Assembly (NCBI GenBank): GCA_009663005.1
Contig: CM018909.1
Location: forward strand, 8,573,945 to 8,586,444
DNA length: 12,500 nt
Origin: Actinidia chinensis
Lineage: Eukaryota > Streptophyta > Magnoliopsida > Ericales > Actinidiaceae
Direction of reading: 5' to 3'
Positions 8,443-12,500 of this stretch are shown in pieces. The position numbers and the translations under genes were made by a program. Every line of letters begins with the position of its first letter. Within the stretch, counting starts at the first letter, position 1. Below the pieces are notes generated by a model, which made no database searches, was not told the DNA's origin, and saw only the letters and a program-made list of their open reading frames with translations.

Positions 8443-9735
8443 TCATAAGAGTTTGGCGATAAAAAGATAAGCCAGTATGCAATCTTGATTTTGGCGATCA
8501 CAACCACATGTAAGAATAGTGAGCAAAGGGGGTGACCCAATATACTCTTTAAGCTGCTGGAATGCCATCTCAGATTCGTCTGTCCACTCAAAGGTTTTGT
8601 TTTTCCTTAGAATCTTGAAGAATGACAAACATTTATCTGCTGATTTTGAGACAAATCTGTTAAGAGTGGCTACTCGCCAGATCAATTGCTGCATCTCATG
8701 TATGTTCTTGGGCGGGCTCATCGTGAGTAGGGCTTGAATCTGCTCAAGATTCGCCTCAATTACTCGTTTAGTCACCAGGAAATCAAAGAATTTCCCTGAT
8801 GACACACCAAAGATACACTTGGAAGGATTTAACATCATGCAATGTTTTTGCAAGATACCAAGCATTCCTTGTAAGTAGGCAATGTGATCAATTATTCTGA
8901 GGCTCTTGACCAGCATGTCGTCTATGTAGACCTTCATCATTTTCCCAATTATTTTCTTAAACATCTTGTTAACAATCTCTGGTACGTTGCCCTTGTATTC
9001 TTCAACCCAAAAGGTATGAACTTGTAACAATACAATCCTCTCTCCGTGGTAAAAAAAGTTTTCTCTACGTCAGGAGGATGCATTCTAATTTGATGATACC
9101 CTAAGAAGGTGTCCATAAAACTAAGGAGTTCATGTTTGGAAGTTGCATTAACGATCAGATCAATCTTGGGCAGAGAAAAAATGTCTTTAGGGCAGGCCTT
9201 GTTTAGGTCAGTAAAATTAACACATACTCTCTATTTTCTCCCTTTTTTAAGGGCAACGACGACGTTAGCCAACCAATCTGGGTAATGGGATTTTAATGAC
9301 ATTGGCTTTGATGAGCTTAGCCCTCTATGACCTTCAAACATTCAGGAGTGAACTTCCTTCTTTTTTGTTGAATTGGAAGATGATCAGGGTCAGTGAACAA
9401 CTTATGTACGACGATCTGAGGATCTATCCCTGGAATATCACCATGTGACTATGTAAACACGTCATAATTCTTTTTCAAAAATTCTACTAAGGTAATTCGC
9501 AGCTCCTTAGTCAGTTTAGTTCCGAACATGACATGGCGATTTGGATAGTCAGGATATATAAAAATTGGAGCCACTTCCTCTAGAGCCTTAATGTTTTCTA
9601 TGTCTCGGGGATTAACAAGATGTGCATCTTTTATCTCGTCTCTTAATACCTCCATCTTGACATCATCTATCTATAATTCCTATTTGGTGGTGGGTCTTAG
9701 AGTGGAGTTGGTTTTCATCGCTGTTATGAAACATT
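8443..9735 (-). pseudogene. pol: Truncated pol: linker, reverse transcriptase and start of RNase H region
   Basis: Read leftward. A PR-RT linker (MEVLRDEIKDAHLVNPRD, then FLKKNYDVFT) leads to SHGDIPGIDP and QKRRKFTPE. Reverse transcriptase follows from about 9285: WLANVVVALKKG, NFTDLNKACPKD, LPKIDLIVNATS, ELLSFMDTF, GYHQIRMHP, GLYCYKFIPFGLKN, VNKMFKKIIGK and the catalytic YIDD (8917-8928, one of its two aspartates being essential in the family), then LNPSKCIFGVSSGKF, RVATLNRFVSKSADK and TFEWTDESE. It stops making sense after SPPLL near 8520, so most of RNase H and all of integrase are gone. The enzyme would copy element RNA into DNA, but this copy is dead. TAG replaces Trp at 9449-9451 and 9231-9233 and probably Gln at 9671 and 9680. 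There are frameshifts near 9735, in 9270-9330 and near 8980. Confidence 0.93.
8917..8928 (-). other. Reverse transcriptase YIDD catalytic box
   Basis: The minus strand encodes Tyr-Ile-Asp-Asp, flanked by MKV before and MLVKS after. This is the metal-binding box of the polymerase active site, in the YVDD/YIDD form usual in Ty3/gypsy elements. Both aspartates are intact although the surrounding gene is broken. Confidence 0.95.
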
Positions 9736-10190
9736 GCCTGGAAACTCTCTGATCGCCCCACCTCGTTTACCCTAGTTGACGTAGGAAACTTCATCATCAA
9801 GTGGTAAGTAGAGGTAATGGCTTTAATTTCCCCCAAGGTAGGGAGACCTAAGATCGAGTTGTATGGTGAAGAGCAATCCACAACAATAAAGTTCTGCCAA
9901 ATTGTAGTTTGGTGGGGTTATACCCCTAGGGTTAAGGGCAACTTGATCCATCTGAGGGAATTTATTGAGCTCCTTCCAAATCTGACTAGAGGGGTGTGAA
10001 CAGGGTGGAGTCTATCTCACCCTATCTTCATCTTGTCGAATACCGAGATAAACAAAATGTCAACAGAACTCTCGTTGTCAATCAGGATCCTCTGCACGTT
10101 GAAATTGGCGATTGTGGTAGATATGACCAATGCATCATCATGGGGGAGGTGCAAGCCTCTCAAATCCTCATTGGTAAAGGTGATGGGTTG
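9736..10190 (-). pseudogene. Retropepsin-like aspartic protease remnant
   Basis: Read leftward from about 10184: [20 protein letters not shown], then [40 protein letters not shown], and [18 protein letters not shown] with [16 protein letters not shown]. This is the fold that cleaves the gag-pol polyprotein. It is in the same frame as the end of gag, as expected of a gag-pro fusion. The active-site box, normally DxG followed by S/T and S, reads Asp-Asn-Glu-Ser-Ser (about 10062-10076): the glycine has become glutamate, a single G-to-A change that should kill the enzyme. A TGA follows KMKIG and a TAG or TAA follows LTLGV. A frameshift near 9735 separates it from the linker. Confidence 0.88.
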
Positions 10191-10259
10191 GAGAGTTTAA
10201 GGAGTAGGCATGGAGAGGTTGTGTACCTCCTCATCTGCTCGACCATTAGCCTCTCTAGC

Positions 10260-11864
10260 ATGCCTTTACCAAGATAAGGTAGAACATCCTCCCAATCCAA
10301 AACCTCTATGGATAGTTTGGATATCTCCAATTATTGGCATGTTGTCAACATATCCCTTATTTGGTGAGTCGGGCCTCGAGCGGTCAACTACAAACTTTCT
10401 CAAATATCCTCTCTTGATCGGTCGGCTATCTATTCCTTCAATTGAAAGCAATCTTATGTATTATAACTGTGATCCTTGTGGAACTCATAGTACTTGTTTT
10501 TATTCCTCTTAAAGGGATTGGTTTTGATCTTCCCAGGCCATTTCACAAAGTCCTCATTCTTAATTTCCATGAGTGCCTGGGCTATAGGGGCATTGAGAAG
10601 AGGTAACACCAAGTCAGTCTGGTGAGGTGGAGTGCGAGAATGTCGTTCATTAATTCGTGCTCTCACATCTCGCTAAGACCTCTTACTTTTCACCTTGCCC
10701 CTATAGACTATCTGTTGGGTATCAAGCTCCTTCCTTTTATGGTCATCCCTTCCTCACCTCCTACGTTTGGCCTTAGCCAACTCTTCAGCTGTAATGTACT
10801 TGTTTGCCTTGCTCTAGAGTGCTGACAAGGTCTTAGGAACTGTTGGGAGAGGGAGTCGAACAGCAGGCCCAAACGAAGACCCTCCATCATCGCCATGACC
10901 ACCATTTTATCACTAGGATCCTCCACTTCCAACACGGCCTAATTAAAATTCTTGACATAATCCTTCAAGCTCTCCCATCCTTTTGATGGACTATAAAAAG
11001 GTATGAGGCATTCTTCTGCCTAACTCTGTAGCTCATGAAATTGGTGACAAAGAGCCTATTCAGGTTGCCGAATGAATCAATGGTTATAGGAGATAACTTT
11101 CTTAACCATGATCTCGTCGGTCCTTTCAAAGTTCCTAAAAAGGCTTTACATATCACCTCATCTAAATACCCCTAGAGCATCATCAAGTTTTTATACGAGT
11201 TCAGGTGGTCCATGAGATCTGTCTTTCCTTCGTACACTCCAAGCTGAGATGGCAACTTGAATCTAGATAAGACCTTGACTCTCACCACCCTCTTTGTGAA
11301 CGGAGGTTCTATTTGCCTTATTAAGGCTTCTATAGTAATTGGGTCATTTGCGCTGGTATTGATGGCATCAATTCGATCTAGGTCCTTGATTTTTTGGGTG
11401 GTGGACTTATCATGATGCTTATGAGCTCGGTCATCTCGGTGAGGTGATGTTTTGCGTCTCTTAGTCTCCTCGCCCGTTATGTCCTGAGTTTGGCTAGATA
11501 ACCAAGACTCCAACATGACAGGAATCCTTTCGCGTTTGGAATGCAAACTTGCCGCCTGGCATGGGCGGTTCCTGGATGAACATCTGTGACTAGTGTTATG
11601 ACGACTCTGAGAATCTTGGTCGCCCGATAGGCGAGATCATTTAGCATCTTCCGGAACAGGAGAAAGTGGATTGTTTGTGGCGATGTGTTATACCAAACAA
11701 ACATTGATCTCATTCATTATCTTAATCTGCTCGGCGATTTCATGCATCTCACGATTAATGCCTTCTAGATTTGGGGCTTGACTAGTGTTAGCCTTTGGAC
11801 GTGCTCTATTATCGAGAGGGCTGCTGGTAGTCGGTTTAGACAATAAGCGGCTGTACAGGTGCAT
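10260..11864 (-). pseudogene. gag: Gag remnant (capsid/nucleocapsid polyprotein)
   Basis: Proposed start at 11864 ([11 protein letters not shown]), 22 bases into the element from the primer-binding site, in frame with the recognisable domain. The N-terminal part includes [14 protein letters not shown] and [11 protein letters not shown]. The capsid-type domain is clear at 11170-11430: [39 protein letters not shown]. It continues with [53 protein letters not shown] and MAMMEGLR, and then [20 protein letters not shown] and [16 protein letters not shown]. Near 10455-10500 is a zinc-knuckle-like motif whose expected Cys is Tyr (KYYEFHKDH). The region ends [19 protein letters not shown]. Stops include TAA and TGA in the N-terminal part, TAG at 11172, 10939, 10814 and 10430, and a TGA in the basic stretch. 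Frameshifts occur near 10970, 10845 and 10415. Confidence 0.92.
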
Positions 11865-11907
11865 AGAATATTGAGAACTGTCATTCCCACAGACGGCGCC
11901 AAACTAT
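11865..11907 (-). other. Short leader and primer-binding-site region of the retrotransposon
   Basis: This covers the bases between the 5' LTR and the proposed gag start. It contains the primer-binding site (11886-11901) and a spacer of six bases (ATAGTT on the minus strand) next to the LTR. The leader is unusually short, so gag may start at a later ATG. Confidence 0.55.
11886..11901 (-). other. Primer-binding site
   Basis: The minus strand reads TGGCGCCGTCTGTGGG, starting six bases inside the 5' LTR. TGG is the complement of the CCA end of every tRNA. The first nine bases match the complement of the plant tRNA-Asp 3' end (ACGGCGCCA) as I recall it; the rest diverges, so the tRNA assignment is tentative. 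It fixes the element's orientation as minus strand. Confidence 0.85.
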
Positions 11908-12117
11908 TGTAGTAGAAATTTAGGGTGAGCAAACAACAATTAGAATTGCTTTATAAGCTTGATATTTGACCTCGGCAATGACCTGCACAAGGAAGCAAAA
12001 GTTACCGGCCAAGGTGACGCTACTACAAACAACCCTCTGGTGTGGAGATGAGATCGAGGTGAAAAACTATAACAGAGAAATAATGTATGTAAGGCTCAGA
12101 TAGTGAGAATGCAATTA

Positions 12118-12128
12118 CCCTTTTTATA
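12118..12128 (-). promoter_or_regulatory. Minus-strand TATA box in right LTR
   Basis: The minus strand reads TATAAAAAGGG about 210 bp from the LTR's inner end. This would drive the genomic RNA of the element. The matching place in the left LTR reads CCCTTTATGG and no longer forms a TATA box. Confidence 0.5.
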
Positions 12129-12145
12129 GTAGAGGGTAAGCGGCG

Positions 12146-12213
12146 ATGGAGAATAGAGAGTCGTGCGAGAAAATCGGCAATGGAGAATAAAGAGTCATGC
12201 GAGAAGATCACGG
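12146..12213. repeat. 34-bp tandem duplication unique to the right LTR
   Basis: The stretch starting ATGGAGAATAGAGAGTCGTG (12146-12179) is repeated with a few changes at 12180-12213 (ATGGAGAATAAAGAGTCATG). The left LTR has this segment once, near 4968-5001. The duplication therefore arose in this LTR after insertion, or was lost in the other. Confidence 0.85.
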
Positions 12214-12500
12214 CGTAATCATCGGACTGCTAAGTATGAAAGCCGTGTCTGAGATTTCGGAGTAAAAGGAGGAGAATGTCATATGGAGGATGTACCGTGA
12301 ATGTAGGAGATGTGATGGAGATGGAGTCTCATGTTCACCTCATCCTCAAAGTGGATGGCAAGGTGGAGATTGGCGGCGTGCTTACTGGACCGATGTGACA
12401 TTGACGACGTGAGAATCAGTGGAGGTCGTGGATAGCATTCCAAGAATCCAAGCTTAAAAAGGTGGATCTCATCGAATATAGCGACTTGATTATGGTGAGG

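Larger units (their letters stand above)
4723..12500 (-). mobile_element. Degenerate Ty3/gypsy LTR retrotransposon, minus strand, cut by window end
   Basis: The two LTR copies (4723 to about 5621, and 11908 onward) are direct repeats. A primer-binding site lies at 11886-11901 just inside the right one, so the right LTR is the 5' LTR and the element reads leftward. Gag, retropepsin and reverse transcriptase remnants follow in the order expected of Ty3/gypsy. RNase H beyond a stub and integrase are absent. Between pol and the 3' LTR is a plus-strand extra gene (5758-8069). An extra ORF in this place points to the Tat/Retand part of the family; that lineage is inferred and was not tested by phylogeny. 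By eye the LTRs agree at roughly four bases in five, so the insertion is old. At least seven stops and five frameshifts interrupt the sense-strand genes, so this copy cannot move by itself. Confidence 0.93.
11908..12500 (-). repeat. Right LTR (5' LTR), truncated by the window edge
   Basis: It starts TGTAGTAGAAATTTAG on the plus strand, directly next to the primer-binding-site spacer, and aligns with the left LTR from 4723 to about 5295. The end visible here (GATTATGGTGAGG) matches the left copy at about 5283-5295 (GATTATGGCGAGG), so roughly 300 bases or more are missing beyond the window. In contrast to the left copy it has an internal 34-bp duplication (12146-12213). Confidence 0.9.

Noticed and set aside
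9996..10512. Plus-strand frames opposite the protease and gag end
   Set aside because: They are complements of recognisable minus-strand coding sequence and match no family themselves.
12023..12211. Minus-strand frame in the right LTR
   Set aside because: It is in the LTR and depends on the 34-bp duplication absent from the other LTR.
4723..12500. Endogenous pararetrovirus (caulimovirus) insertion
   Set aside because: Paired LTRs, a primer-binding site beside an LTR and the gag type all indicate a Ty3/gypsy LTR element; no movement protein or other caulimovirus gene is seen.

Overview
The window looks like nuclear DNA of a flowering plant, probably a eudicot. It is AT-rich, has no intact gene, and is made of decayed transposable elements. 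The species cannot be told from the sequence. Two elements are clear. One is a non-autonomous Mutator-like DNA transposon at 503-2088. The other is a large, degenerate Ty3/gypsy LTR retrotransposon that fills 4723 to the right edge, lies on the minus strand, and runs out of the window inside its 5' LTR.

Layout: 1-493 is AT-rich DNA with a loosely repeated AGTAAATAT motif. 503-2088 is a terminal-inverted-repeat element with a 9-bp target-site duplication (8 of 9 match); its core is a tandem array of six units of about 170 bp. 2098-4722 is AT-rich, unclassified and non-coding, with several minus-strand 5' splice-site-like motifs and a CTTT-type low-complexity tract. 4723 to about 5621 is the left (3') LTR. 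About 5758-8069, on the plus strand, is an extra gene carried antisense to the retrotransposon. It is a broken member of the plant 'putative gypsy type transposon' family, and still shows four exon blocks, its own TATA box and a possible poly(A) signal. 8070-8442 is a spacer with an exact 35-bp tandem duplication. 8443-11864, read on the minus strand, holds the remains of gag, retropepsin and reverse transcriptase. RNase H (beyond a stub) and integrase are missing. 11886-11901 is the primer-binding site, and 11908-12500 is part of the right (5') LTR.

How the parts relate: in element orientation the order is 5' LTR, primer-binding site, gag, protease, reverse transcriptase, (deleted RNase H and integrase), antisense gene, 3' LTR. 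This fits the Tat/Retand side of plant Ty3/gypsy elements, where extra ORFs between pol and the 3' LTR are known; that lineage call is inference. Every reading frame is interrupted. Many stops are TAG or TGA where the family has Gln, Trp or Arg, as C-to-T decay would produce, and at least five frameshifts cut the sense-strand genes. The copy is old and cannot encode its own transposition.

The most interesting feature is the antisense gene: it keeps recognisable introns and a divergent promoter inside the retrotransposon's own LTR.
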